From Chara braunii (Eukaryota > Streptophyta > Charophyceae > Charales > Characeae): 41,600 nt of DNA. The position numbers and the translations under genes were made by a program. The stretch covers positions 2,120,892-2,162,491 of the forward strand of contig BFEA01000150.1 in assembly GCA_003427395.1 (NCBI GenBank). Direction: 5' to 3'. This document shows positions 28,401-38,670 of the stretch, piece after piece. Position 1 is the stretch's first letter, and each line of letters begins with the position of its first letter. The notes beneath the pieces were generated by a model. The model was not told the origin of the DNA, made no database searches, and was given only the letters and a program-made list of their open reading frames with translations.

Positions 28401-31400
28401 ATGGTACGTCATCAGAGAGAATGTCAGGAGGACAATGCGTCATTCCTTTCAAGATGTTTCTTCATGTGGGTCACTGATCTCATCAAGCTAGCAAACAGGA
28501 AGACACTCGAGACTTGTGACCTATGGGACTTGCGTAAAGGTGATGATACACAAACCGTCACAAGAAGTCTGGAGAAGCAGTGGTATGAGCAACAAAAGAA
28601 TCCCAGGCCTTCCATCGCAGCTGTCATTTGGAAGACCTGCTGGAAACCATTTCTCTCTGCATGCATTTTGAAATTGCTCAGTGATGCTTGCCAACTGTCG
28701 AGCCCCGTACTGGTCCAGAAGATCATCAACCTTGTTCAGGCCAAGAACACGTCAAGGTCCGTTGGGCTGTCGTATGGGGCCTTGTTTCTTTCTATATCCA
28801 TTGCGCAAACGGTTACCGTGCACATTTACTATCAAATGTTATATCGCATCACATCACGGGTCCGCGCGAGCATGGTGTGCTTGGTTTACAAGAAGGCAAC
28901 GCGAATCTCAACGGCAGAAAGCAAAGGGGCCAGCACTGGGGAAATAATGAATCTGCAAAGCAACGATGTCGAAAAGGTTCGAAACGCAGTTCTCTACATT
29001 AACTATCTATGGGATGGGCCACTGCAGATTTTTGTAGCACTTGCTATGCTGGTGAACATCATTGGTCCATGGCCAGCTGTTTCGGGATTCGCAGTATTGG
29101 TATTGATGATTCCAGCACAGGCCTTTGTGATGAGCTGGTTGTCGAGTGTGCGCATGAAGCTGATTACGCACACAGATGAGCGAGTGAAGCTAATCACAGA
29201 GATCATTCAAGGCATCAAGGCAGTGAAACTTTACGCCGGAGAGGAGCAATTCATTGAACAAGTAAACAAGATCCGCGAGAAGGAGCTACAACATATTTGG
29301 AAAACCCGCTGCATTGACGTTCTCAGCAGCTTTGCTTGGGGGCTCGGTCCGACACTCGTTTCCCTGATGAGCTTTGGCGTCTACACGATACTGGGAAACC
29401 AACTCACTGCTGAAGTCGCTTTCCCGGCACTAACGCTCTTCAACCTTATCAGGTTCCCACTTGTGGCCATCCCCTACCAGATTAATTCTCTTGTCCAGGC
29501 AAACGTGTCAACAAGGAGGTTGGAGAAGTTCTTGGCTCTGCCAGAGCTCATTCCTGTGCAGTCGTCTACCTTCGATTCCACAACAGGAAGTATAACCGTC
29601 ACTGAAGCTGATTTTACGTGGCATCCAGCGGAATCGGATAATGTGGCACCTCCTACCTTGTCCAAAATCAATCTCCAAGTTTCCCCAGGACACCTTGTCA
29701 TCGTAATTGGCGAGGTTGGGGCAGGTAAGTCATCGTTGCTTGCAGCTATACTCGGCGAGATGCGGAAGCTGTCGCTAGGTAGCTATGTTTCCGTGTCTGG
29801 GTCTATGGCGTACACCGCACAGGACCCATGGATTCAGAATGCTACGGTGCAGGAAAACATTCTGATGGGAAATCAGTTAGACGAGGAAAAGTATAACCAA
29901 GTCATCAATGCCTGTGCTCTGGTAGAAGATCTGGGAATGCTTCAAGGAGGAGATCAAGCGGAAATTGGAGAGAAAGGCATAAACTTGTCAGGAGGGCAGA
30001 AACACCGCGTGGCACTGGCGAGGGCTGTTTATGCCAGTGCTGACATCTACCTTCTTGACGACCCGCTGAGTGCAGTGGACACTCATGTTGGACGCCATCT
30101 CTTTGACCATTGCATCTGTGGGCTACTAGCCCAGAAGACACGCATCCTAGTAACGCACCAACTCCAGTTTGTCGATGCGGCCGATGCGATTGTTGTTATG
30201 CAACAAGGGACGATTACAGACGTTGGGACTTACCTGGAGCTAAGGCAGAGGGGAATCAATTTTGCCATGTTTGAGGAACATGAAGATGGCAGTCATGCAG
30301 ACAGTGCTGCCAACCCATCACTGGGTCAGACGTCTGATCAGCTCTGGCAATCGACATCGGAGTTGTCACTGTCTGGTCTGGATGCTCTGTACGTTCCCGA
30401 CTCTGCTGGGAGCCCAAAGTCTTCTCAAACGTATCTCCATCAGACTTCACTGAACCAATCCAATCCTGTGTACGAGGGGGAAGATAGACCTGCAGGTATG
30501 CCAACCAATCACACAGGCCGCATGGGATGGCATGGGAACCATGGCCAAGGAAGCGGCAAGGACAAATGGACTGGTCAGAGTGATGGAGTAGAGGACGCTG
30601 GCAGCAAAGCTCCCAATGATGATGCCAGTGACGTTGAGGAGGAGAAGGAGGAAGCTGTAGGGCAGGGGCTGAATGCACCTCTCTTAACAGCTAAGGGAAA
30701 GGAACGTTCCCATAGCCGGAAGTCTGAACGAAGGCAGGGGAGTGGGGAGGTGGAGGTGAACAGGCAGGTGGGAAAAGAAGTCGACAGGGAGAAGAAGAGG
30801 GTAAAGGGTATGCTGGTGAAAAGCGAGCATCGATCAGAAGGAAATGTTCAGAGGGAAGTCTACTTGAAATACATCAGGGCCTGGGGTCGCTGGTACTGGG
30901 TGCCTGTTTTGGTTCTGGTTGCATATGTGATTGCACAATCTGTGAAGCTTGCAAATGACTCATGGTTGGCTGTCTGGTCCGGAAACATAAAAGAGCATCC
31001 AGACGCTGATCAGTATTATTTGCGAGTGTACGGAATCACTGCGGGTGTGGCAATGGTCCTCGTCACGGCGCGATGGGTCATTCTCAGTTTTGGAGTTTGG
31101 AATGCAGCTCGGAACCTGCATATGCAGCTCCTCGAACACTGCATGCGCCTGCCGATGTCCTTCTTCGACACCCAGCCAACAGGACGTCTGACCAACCGGT
31201 TCACAAAAGATACAGAGCAGATGGATCTGGCATTACCCAACACAATCGAGAGCTACTTGGAGTGCTTCTTCCAGACAATCTTTGCATTATTGCTCATCGT
31301 AATCATAACACGTGCCTTCATCCTCCCCCTCATCCTCCTCGTTTGGCTTTACAAGCGGATCGAAGCATACTACCTACACGCCTCACGTGAACTGAAAAGG

Positions 31401-32645
31401 TTGGATGCTTTGCTGCACAGCCCCATATTCTCACACTTTGCGGAGACCATTCGCGGGCTTTCAACTATCCGCGCGTTCTGCAAACAGGAGGCATTTGTGC
31501 AGTTGAACTATTCGCAAGTGAACGATAGCAGCCGGGCATACCTTGCAAGCATTTCAGTTAATCGGTGGTTGGGAGTGCGTCTCGAACTCATCGGAGCAGC
31601 TTTGGTGTCCAGTGTTGCTTTCATCAGTTTCCTCGGCCTGGGCACGGGTGCTGGTGCTGTAGGTCTTGCCCTGACGTCAGCTCTCAGCATCAGCAATGTG
31701 ATGAACTGGATGGTCAGGGTGAGTGCGGAAATGGAAACGAGTATGAACTCGGTTGAGAGAATATTGGAGTACACATCTCTGGAGACGGAGGCACCTGCCA
31801 TCGTTCCCGAGAACCGACCACCTCATGATTGGCCGCAGCGTGGCACAATTGAGGCTGTTGATGTGTGGGTGCGCTATCGCCCCGAGCTTGACCCTGTACT
31901 TAAGGGATTGACGTTCACTGTTCAAGGGGGGGAGAAAATCGGGGCCTGTGGAAGAACAGGTTGTGGAAAGAGTACGTTGACGATGGCTCTGTACCGCATT
32001 GTGGAGCTGTGCCGTGGCAAATTTTTTATTGACGGAATCGATGTGTCAAAGATCGGTCTCAAGGATCTGCGGTCCAAATTGGCTTTGGTGCCGCAGGACC
32101 CAGTTATCTTTTCTGGAACAGTACGCATGAACCTGGATCCACTTGGAGACGCAGGCAGCGACTCACAGCTCTGGGAAGCCCTCCGTAAATCTGGCATGGC
32201 CGCTGCTGTGAGTGCACTGCCCGGTAAACTCGATGCAGAAGTGACTGAGGCTGGGCAGAACTTCAGCGTCGGGCAAAGGCAATTGCTGTGCATGGGACGG
32301 GCACTGTTGCGGAACTCCCGTATTCTTGTGCTGGATGAGGCAACATCGAATGTCGACAGCTTAACAGACTCAATAATTCAGACAACCATCAGGGAATCTT
32401 TCCGCCACTGCACAGTCCTAACGATTGCTCACCGTCTTCACACAATCATCGACAGCGACAGAGTCCTCTTACTGGAGAAAGGGGAGCTTCTGGAATTTGA
32501 TGCTCCAGCCAAACTGCTCGAAAACGAGAGTAGCATGTTCACCTCCTTTGTGAACAGAACACTTCCAAGAGAGTCATGGGCACTGCGCCGAGCTGCTTTG
32601 GCCAAGGCTGCTTCCCCTCCTTCAGTGAACGCCTTTCAGCACTAA
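28401..32645 (+). CDS. ABCC (MRP-type) ABC transporter, full-size, copy 2
   Basis: An intact 1,414-residue frame with no Ns and the same architecture as the gene at 9479: TMD1, NBD1, linker, TMD2, NBD2. NBD1 Walker A is at 437-444, LSGGQ at 529-533 and D553-D554. NBD2 Walker A is at 1184-1192, FSVGQ at 1288-1292, D1312-E1313 and H1344. An in-frame TAA eight codons upstream and loss of the first copy-1 ATG make 28401 the first usable start (GAAATGG context). Against copy 1, the first ~387 residues differ at roughly one in seven positions, mostly in and between membrane helices, while the rest is identical until near the C-terminus. That leaves the two proteins with the same nucleotide-binding domains and TMD2 but different TMD1s. 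There is no intron, although ABCC genes in plants normally have many, so retroposition before duplication is plausible. Confidence 0.95.
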   Translation: MVRHQRECQEDNASFLSRCFFMWVTDLIKLANRKTLETCDLWDLRKGDDTQTVTRSLEKQWYEQQKNPRPSIAAVIWKTCWKPFLSACILKLLSDACQLSSPVLVQKIINLVQAKNTSRSVGLSYGALFLSISIAQTVTVHIYYQMLYRITSRVRASMVCLVYKKATRISTAESKGASTGEIMNLQSNDVEKVRNAVLYINYLWDGPLQIFVALAMLVNIIGPWPAVSGFAVLVLMIPAQAFVMSWLSSVRMKLITHTDERVKLITEIIQGIKAVKLYAGEEQFIEQVNKIREKELQHIWKTRCIDVLSSFAWGLGPTLVSLMSFGVYTILGNQLTAEVAFPALTLFNLIRFPLVAIPYQINSLVQANVSTRRLEKFLALPELIPVQSSTFDSTTGSITVTEADFTWHPAESDNVAPPTLSKINLQVSPGHLVIVIGEVGAGKSSLLAAILGEMRKLSLGSYVSVSGSMAYTAQDPWIQNATVQENILMGNQLDEEKYNQVINACALVEDLGMLQGGDQAEIGEKGINLSGGQKHRVALARAVYASADIYLLDDPLSAVDTHVGRHLFDHCICGLLAQKTRILVTHQLQFVDAADAIVVMQQGTITDVGTYLELRQRGINFAMFEEHEDGSHADSAANPSLGQTSDQLWQSTSELSLSGLDALYVPDSAGSPKSSQTYLHQTSLNQSNPVYEGEDRPAGMPTNHTGRMGWHGNHGQGSGKDKWTGQSDGVEDAGSKAPNDDASDVEEEKEEAVGQGLNAPLLTAKGKERSHSRKSERRQGSGEVEVNRQVGKEVDREKKRVKGMLVKSEHRSEGNVQREVYLKYIRAWGRWYWVPVLVLVAYVIAQSVKLANDSWLAVWSGNIKEHPDADQYYLRVYGITAGVAMVLVTARWVILSFGVWNAARNLHMQLLEHCMRLPMSFFDTQPTGRLTNRFTKDTEQMDLALPNTIESYLECFFQTIFALLLIVIITRAFILPLILLVWLYKRIEAYYLHASRELKRLDALLHSPIFSHFAETIRGLSTIRAFCKQEAFVQLNYSQVNDSSRAYLASISVNRWLGVRLELIGAALVSSVAFISFLGLGTGAGAVGLALTSALSISNVMNWMVRVSAEMETSMNSVERILEYTSLETEAPAIVPENRPPHDWPQRGTIEAVDVWVRYRPELDPVLKGLTFTVQGGEKIGACGRTGCGKSTLTMALYRIVELCRGKFFIDGIDVSKIGLKDLRSKLALVPQDPVIFSGTVRMNLDPLGDAGSDSQLWEALRKSGMAAAVSALPGKLDAEVTEAGQNFSVGQRQLLCMGRALLRNSRILVLDEATSNVDSLTDSIIQTTIRESFRHCTVLTIAHRLHTIIDSDRVLLLEKGELLEFDAPAKLLENESSMFTSFVNRTLPRESWALRRAALAKAASPPSVNAFQH

Positions 32646-33088
32646 ATGATGCTGAAAGCTATTAGCGAGCAGGTCGTGGGAACACCCCCGCCACCAGAGC
32701 TCCTGATTTTAGATGTCGGAAACGGGAGTAGGGACGATATATGCTCACATCTGCACTAAGCTTGCAGCAATCTTGTCATCTTTGTAATGAATCTCTTTCT
32801 CTCTCACAAGAGCACAGAAGGACCACACCACACTGGGCCATGTCTCTGCTTCAGGATGAATCTGGATTCTGGACACCTTTATGGTTTGGTTCATACTGCG
32901 ATGGAATGGTCGTAGAACTGGTGACATCTAGCTCTCCTCCATTGAAGCAAATTGCTGCTTTAGATTCTGTGCTCCTAGTCCTCATCAAGAGCCGATCAAT
33001 AAGGATGGACGATGACAATGTCAATGAAGCAGGAGGGCCTGCATTGACTCTGTGTCTATCGTGGACAGGTTCAGATGAGGTGATGCAT

Positions 33089-33330
33089 GACAGAAGGGTC
33101 GAGTGCCGGTGAAGACATTCATTGACGGTGAAGGGTCAAGTGGTCATGAGACTCCTCTTTGCCTGAGCAGCATGACAGAAGGGTCGAGTGTCAGTGAAGA
33201 CCTTCATCGACAGTGAAGGGTCGAGTGGCCACGAGATTTCTCTGCGCCCAGCAGCACGACGAAAGGGTCGAGTGTCGGTGAAGTGCTTCATTAGTGACTG
33301 GGGTGTTTCTTTTGCTTTGATATGTAACGT
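33089..33330 (+). repeat. 85-bp tandem repeat in ABCC copy 2 3' flank
   Basis: Units start at 33089, 33174 and 33258 (GACAGAAGGGTCGAGTG, last one GACGAAAGGGTC). Inside each unit GGGTCGAGTG-like words occur twice. Orthologous to the array at 14170-14370. Confidence 0.8.
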
Positions 33331-33537
33331 CCCAGGACGCCTTTTTTGTAAGAGAGGGGACACAATCTCCAAAGGATTTGTATGGGAGAACAATGGATCT
33401 CTGATTGCTGTTTTCCAGTTGCTTATCCTGCTTATCATAGAAAGTAACCTCACTCTCGTTCATAAAATTGGTGTAAACCTTGGAAAATTAACCAATTGTT
33501 TACCATGTGTACTGCTGCTGCCTGTTGTTTGTGCAAT

Positions 33538-33606
33538 GGATAGATGGAGAGATAGATAGAGATAGAGGGGCGGTGAGAGAGCGAGAGAGAGAACGCCGCG
33601 GGGGGN

Positions 33607-33673
<67 letters not shown>

Positions 33674-33677
33674 GGGG
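33538..33677. repeat. (GA)n microsatellite
   Basis: A short GATA remnant is followed by GA repeats at 33607-33670 and a G-run. The N at 33606 marks an unresolved length. It replaces the GATA tract of copy 1 at the same homologous site. Confidence 0.9.
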
Positions 33678-34028
33678 GCGGGCATGGTGGAATCCTGTTA
33701 CTTACGCTTGAATGCCAGGCATGGATGAAGGACATGCATGCTATGGGAGAATGTGTGGTTCGTCATGGGGTGAGCAAGAGAAGCGAGTCCTTCGCTGCCC
33801 CTTTGCCATGGACAACCAGCACTACCACGATCCTGCGTCTCCTTTGATCATGTGTGCCGTCCATCCCTTGTCCTCAGAACTCAAGCATATTTACACACAG
33901 AGGTGATTGGAAAACAGCTGGAACTGTCATTTGCTACATCCATCAGAATTTGAACGATACTGAGAAGATTAGGGAAAACAAAAGGCAAGAAAGAGAACCT
34001 CGGGTAGAGCATTGAAGATTTTAATTGG

Positions 34029-34276
34029 ACCTTCTATTCTGGGTGGGCCTAGTCTGGTTACTTATCACCGGCAAGCATGTTCATACAGCCAAGGAGGGGG
34101 AAGAGTCGAGAAGAAAGGATCAGCCTTGCCCTTGTGGCACTAGCCGCCTATGCAAGGGGGGGCTGCTGTGGGGCGTCCCACCCCCAAACCATGGCCCTTC
34201 TTCGGGGATTGTCCTGCTGGTTGGAAGCTTGCTAGCAGCAGCCTGCGGCCACGTGGCAGGGGAATCTCCAGAAGGG

Positions 34277-34277
<1 letters not shown>
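34029..34277. other. gene-free sequence beyond the duplication
   Basis: Unrelated to the sequence after copy 1. Nothing recognisable. Confidence 0.3.

Positions 34278-34341
<64 letters not shown>
34278..34341. repeat. 64-base G homopolymer
   Basis: 64 consecutive G. Poly-Gly and poly-Pro frames across it are artefacts of the run. It may be genuine or a sequencing/assembly product. Confidence 0.9.
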
Positions 34342-34412
34342 CGTTCCTGGCAGTCCCTCAGACCGCATATCACGCAGCAGGAGAATCTCCATTACTGTTG
34401 CAAGCTCTCCTA

Positions 34413-35410
34413 TTACTGTTGCATGTCTTGCCTTCCTTTCCTCGGCTCCATGTCTGCTGCCATCGCCCGCCGTGCTCCATCCTCTTCTTCTTCCTTCTCG
34501 TCCTTTCTCCCCTCTTTCCCTTGGCCCCCATCCGCCAACAGATTCTCCTGTTGTACGATCTCCACCTTGTTGATTTGCTCCCCTGTCTCCCCTTTTACTT
34601 CACCCCTCCCTTGAGTCCCTTCTCCCTTGCCAGTGTCCTTTCCTTCAGTGCCAAGGCTGCTTCCCAGGTCCACAACTTTCCCCTCCTCTCCTTGCACTGT
34701 AGCTGCTTCTTCTCCTGTTATACCCCTTTTGCTACTCTCTTCTCCCACTTGCTTCCACTGGTGGCGGCTATTCTGGTCCTTGTCCCCTTCACACCCTCTG
34801 CCCCCACCTGCGGCCATTCTGTTGCTGATCCCCGTACATCCTTATTCTTCTGTACCTCCAATCCTCTATCGGTCTCCATGTGTCCCTCCTCCGTCTCTTC
34901 TTCTTTTCCTTTGCCAGCCTGCTCTGCCCCCGACATCTTGGGTTCTCTTTCCTCCACCAATGGTTGTTCTACCTTCCTTTTGCGCTCATTACCAAACAGT
35001 CAATATGGTTCATCTTTTTGCATGGGTCTGTCCCCCTTTCCTTCCCACGGAATGTTTCGCCGATACCCCTCCGCTGCGCCGGGCCCTTCTTCTATGTCGC
35101 GGTTCCGCTTCCCTTGTTGTCGACGCCTCCCCCAGTTCTCGTGCGTTCGCCCTTGCCTCCTCCAGCACTGCCCTATCCATTGGAAGCTCCAGCTCACACC
35201 ATGCCAGCCATTCCACCTCAGGATTCGACTGCAGTATCGGGTCCATTGTGCTCCTTACTTCCCTATCGTGGAGTTCTTGCAGTGTTTCAGCTCACGTGAG
35301 ACAACGGCCTTGCAGCCCGAGGTGGTTGTGCATGAAGCAGATCTCACAAAAGGGAGTCTCCCTTGTGATCGCTCGGACCTCCTCTGCTTGCATTGTGCGC
35401 GGATCTAGAC
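34413..35410 (-). pseudogene. charged minus-strand ORF, possibly LINE ORF1-like, frameshifted
   Basis: Three consecutive minus-strand frames (35246-35010, 34960-34718, 34817-34413) give very hydrophilic Glu/Lys/Gly/Arg-rich peptides, e.g. ELELPMDRAVLEEARANARELG. Upstream near 35330-35350 is a Cys/His cluster (CFMHNHLGLQGRC). Charged ORF1 or Gag proteins of retroelements look like this, and LINE remains follow at 36843-41600. However, no diagnostic domain is visible. The plus strand is also open (34398-35408), as a Ser/Leu/Pro/Cys-rich reverse reading that I consider the shadow. Confidence 0.3.
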
Positions 35411-35542
35411 AGGTGAGCGGGTTACGTCCCTGGGGTGCGAGGATCGAGACGGCAGCGGAGAGAGGTCATCCCTGTGGCAGTGGTGGTGATGGAGGACGAC
35501 AGAGAGGGCGGACTTGCGCTGTTGACACCGCTTGAGCGGGCA

Positions 35543-35664
35543 GCCGTGGTGGCGGCCTTGTCAACCGTTGTTGCAAGCTGCGGATGGAAGAAAGCTGCTC
35601 GTTGTTGCAAGCTGCGGATGGAAGAAGGATGCAAGCCGTGGTGGCGGCCTTGTCAACCGTTGTT
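35543..35664. repeat. nested direct repeats (30 bp and 27 bp)
   Basis: A perfect 30-bp repeat starting GCCGTGGTGGCGGCC occurs at 35543-35572 and 35635-35664. Between them a perfect 27-bp repeat starting CGTTGTTGCAAGCTG occurs at 35566-35592 and 35600-35626, with a partial third copy near 35738. Confidence 0.9.
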
Positions 35665-35697
35665 CCTCGTTGGCAGTAGGAGAGGGCGGTGAGATGA

Positions 35698-36294
35698 ATG
35701 AAGGAGCAGTTGCACGCATGTAGAAGAAGGATGCTGATGCAAGCTGCGGATGATGGCCCCGACTACGTGGCAACTTTGGAGGCTGTCATTGAGCTATGCT
35801 ATGCATTGGGTTGGGGCGTCATTCCACGAGCGACACCGAGGTGTGGATCAAACGCTGGATGGGGGGACGTGGGAAGACCTTCGACAATGCGACGAGTCCC
35901 CGCCGACGCCATGGATGACTACTTCGACGAGAAACAGCACAGCGCCGAGGAGCAGCAGAGGGAGCACCAGAAGCAGCATAGTGACGAGGAGCAACAGAGG
36001 GAGCCTGCGGTACAAGTTGGCCATGAACTGCACGGTGGAGAGGGCAACAATGCCACATCTGTTGTCGGACGTCTAGCGCACAACGGCGGAGAAGGAAAGA
36101 GTCTTGTAACTCTTGTTGGATGTGCAGCACGTGACGACAAGCGTGGGAATACGACGATAGTGCAGGAATGTCTTCCGTCACGTTCCGTGGACGGACTGAA
36201 GGCGCCACTGGGAAAAAAAATATTTCGCGCCACTGGGGAAAAAAATATTTTCCCGACCGTTGCGGACGTTCCTCGAGCGCTGGAGACCGCATGA
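35698..36294 (+). CDS. hypothetical protein with QHSxEEQQRE repeats
   Basis: A 198-codon frame that I do not recognise. After an N-terminal part with several Cys/Trp residues, residues ~78-102 contain two tandem copies of a KQHSxEEQQRE motif, an acidic/Gln-rich helix-forming stretch. The C-terminal part includes a 35-bp DNA duplication (36202-36271). The minus strand is open over the same region (35919-36950), giving a Cys/Ser-rich peptide that I take to be the antisense reading. The neighbourhood is transposon-derived, so a transposon ORF fragment is possible. Confidence 0.25.
   Translation: MKEQLHACRRRMLMQAADDGPDYVATLEAVIELCYALGWGVIPRATPRCGSNAGWGDVGRPSTMRRVPADAMDDYFDEKQHSAEEQQREHQKQHSDEEQQREPAVQVGHELHGGEGNNATSVVGRLAHNGGEGKSLVTLVGCAARDDKRGNTTIVQECLPSRSVDGLKAPLGKKIFRATGEKNIFPTVADVPRALETA
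36202..36271. repeat. 35-bp tandem duplication with AATATT core
   Basis: GCGCCACTGGG followed by an A-run and TATTT occurs at 36202 and again at 36237. Confidence 0.75.
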
Positions 36295-36842
36295 TGCCGG
36301 CCAAAAACGACAACGCCACTCGATGGAGGCCCACCGCCAACAGTAGCCATTGGGGGCCGTTGAGGGACTACGCAGACGTTGGAGGGCGGGGATGTCTGTG
36401 CTAATGCCGTTGGACCACATCTGGACCACCCAAGAAACAAAACTCTCCATCGACGCATGTCTTCGCCACTCCTTGAATCAGGGTTCCGTGAGCTCCAAGG
36501 GACCTCACGAGGACGAGGTCCCTTGGGGATAAGGAAATTTTGGCTGGGGCCACAAGGAATTTTCCTTGTGCCGTTTTCACGTTTCTTTTTCAACTTCGTC
36601 CCCAAGGACAGGTGGAATGAGCGCGTCCTTGTGGATTTCACGTCCCTGAAGAGTGACGAACGACGCCCTCTGTCTATTTGCATTCTGTTATCGGCCAACC
36701 ATTTAGCTGAGGGAACCGCTCTGTGCGATTGCAGCCAAGCCAGGCTACCAAATTTGGCTGATGGAATTTTGCGAAGTTCTTTCCAAAGTTTCATGGGGGT
36801 CGCCGCTGTAATCTGAGACACTGGGGACTCTCTCTCTCTCTC
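36295..36842. other. gene-free interval ending in (TC)n
   Basis: No domain recognised on either strand. The end (36829-36842) is a TC repeat adjoining the poly(T) of the next element. Confidence 0.3.
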
Positions 36843-38670
36843 TTTTTTTTCTTTTTTTTTCCAAAAACAACCCGAACGTCTGCTAGGGGTGCTGATAGGA
36901 GCAGACACCACTAGCATCGTCGGGGAGGACTCTCTCTCACTGGCCTCCATGGTCCACTTATTCTTGATTTGAAGTGGGACTGAGCCCGACTTAATCTGTG
37001 CTCTGTACCTGATCTTAGGTTTGTAGTCCAGCAGATTCTGAGTTGAGAGGGAAATGTTTAGACACCAACCATAATGAAGTGGCAGGGTGGCTAGCTTCAG
37101 TGCAGATTCCGCCCCAACTGGGCATGAGTGCTCTTCCTGGTTTGAGTTACCTTTCGTGGACTCGCAACTATTGAGGCAACTCTACCTTTCATTCTGGAAA
37201 CCTCCTCCTCTGCCGGATGCAGCTTTAGTGAACTGCATCCTTCTCCCTCGTGCATGATATATGGGATAACGACAGCATCCCTCTCATCCAAAAATTGTTG
37301 AATTTTCCATATCCACACCTCCCCCTTCTCATCCACCTTTCTAACCCAATGTCCCTCATAAGCCCGGAGAGGGGCCTGCAAAACCTGTATCCAAGGTTCC
37401 GGAACACTCTCAATGATCTGCTACACATTCGGGAATCTCGCGCAGGTGATGCAGTCTCAATTTCGGCTCCAGCGGGGACCTCCATTGTCACAGTTCAGCG
37501 TCCCAGAGGTCCACGGTCCGTGAGATTCCCCTTTGAATCCAAGCATGGCCAAAATGGCCAGGTTGGTCCACTGCGGACCATGGGAGGCCTGTTTGGTCCA
37601 CCAATAGGGGGTTTTCAAAGATACGCTGGTCTAAGATTTCCGCCCTTGTTTCAGGTGCTTTCAAAGTGGATGGCATGACCTGGCTCCAGGCCTGCAGGAT
37701 ACCCTTCCAGATAGGGGAGCCAATATGATCCGTAACAAAGGATGGTATCAAGAGTGCCACAAACACATCCTCCCTTCTAGCCAGTCGCCACTCCTCTAGA
37801 CAGCCAGATCAACCCATGGGTGTGAGCTTTTTTCCCCCAACAATTTAACCACCCATCTGGGATTCTGGGTCCAAAGCCCTCCCTCCTCCTTCCCTTCAAT
37901 GACTTTGTGCCTTGCGACCTTGGCTAGATAGCCCGTTTCTTCCTCGTTTGTACCCTTCCATAGGTACTTAATTGACAGGGACCTGATGTTTTTGTAGGCC
38001 TGTTTTACTAACCCCCTTGAGGATCCCGGATACCATGCAATGTTGTATTGTAGGCCTGGACCCCACAGGAAAGTGTTCATTCTCGGAATTCTGAGAAAGG
38101 ACCTCTGGAAGAGTTTTTTTCTGAAAAAGTCGGGACCCCACGGCCGAGGCTGGAAAAGGCAGCTTTTCCGGGTGGAAAGGCTGGAAAAGTTGTGAGGGAC
38201 CAGGAGAGGCTGCAGATGTCCGTTTCAAGGGCAGTGCACCTCTCTCACATGTCTTTCCACTTCACCAAGAAGCCACTGGACGTCTCTGCCCAGACCATGG
38301 ATGGACCTGCGGCATTGGCGACGAGTTTCCAAGGAAGGACATGGCCCCCCCTTAACTTCTGGAAATGGCACAAAATTTTGGCGGAAAGTCCTCCCGTGCC
38401 ACTTTTCCAACCGGAAACTCATGTGAAAACGCAAAATGTCGGTTTTCCGGCAAGCGTTTTCCAGGCGGTGGGGCCCGGGAAAACCACCCCATCCTTAAAA
38501 AATTGGCTTTCCGTGGAGTCCAGGAAAAGTTTTTCCAGGGTGTTTTTCCACGATTTTTCCCTGTGGGGTCCAGGCCTCAGTCATCTACTCTCAGTGAAGT
38601 TCGAGGTCAGGGGCCTCGACCCACTAGCCAAGTATATTACGATGTGTGACTTGTTTTTTGGGTTTTTGTC
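36843..38670 (-). mobile_element. 5'-truncated LINE A, minus strand, with poly(A) tail
   Basis: T-runs at 36843-36860 are the minus-strand poly(A) tail. A 3' UTR follows (36862-37090) whose start (GGTGCTGATAGGAGCAGACACCACTAG) resembles 38720-38750 of LINE B. ORF2 C-terminal debris is spread over frames at 37097-38040, for example KNIRSLSIKYLWKG, LWTQNPRWV, SPIWKGILQAWSQVM and ETRAEILDQRIFENPLL. These fit the region after the reverse transcriptase of plant-type LINEs. Several frameshifts and a TIR element at 38052-38577 interrupt it. It ends where the tail of LINE B begins. Confidence 0.65.
38052..38577. mobile_element. TIR element, 526 bp, 18-bp perfect termini
   Basis: AGGCCTGGACCCCACAGG (38052-38069) is exactly inverted at 38560-38577. 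The interior is packed with TGGAAAA/TTTTCCA words, especially near both ends, resembling subterminal transposase-binding repeats. It has no coding capacity. No target-site duplication could be recognised. Confidence 0.65.

Larger units (their letters stand above)
27957..34028 (+). repeat. segmental duplication, copy 2 (carries ABCC copy 2)
   Basis: Homologous to 9121-15090. Relative to copy 1 it has about 75 extra bases in the 5' flank (near 28105-28180), a (GA)n tract where copy 1 has GATA repeats, and an empty SINE target at its end. The 5' flank contains two similar blocks (AGATCAATGNCCAGAGA at about 28207 and 28257), as does copy 1. Confidence 0.9.

Noticed and set aside
34025-34614. Poly-glycine and poly-proline proteins
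   Set aside because: They exist only because the 64-G homopolymer is open in every frame.
34398-35408. 336-codon plus-strand frame
   Set aside because: Ser/Leu/Pro/Cys-rich translation of a CT-biased strand. The opposite strand gives a more protein-like charged sequence, and no domain was seen.
35919-36950. 343-codon minus-strand frame
   Set aside because: It overlaps the plus-strand ORF at 35698-36294, ends in a Cys/Ser-rich antisense reading of GAG/CAG codons, and has no recognisable motif.
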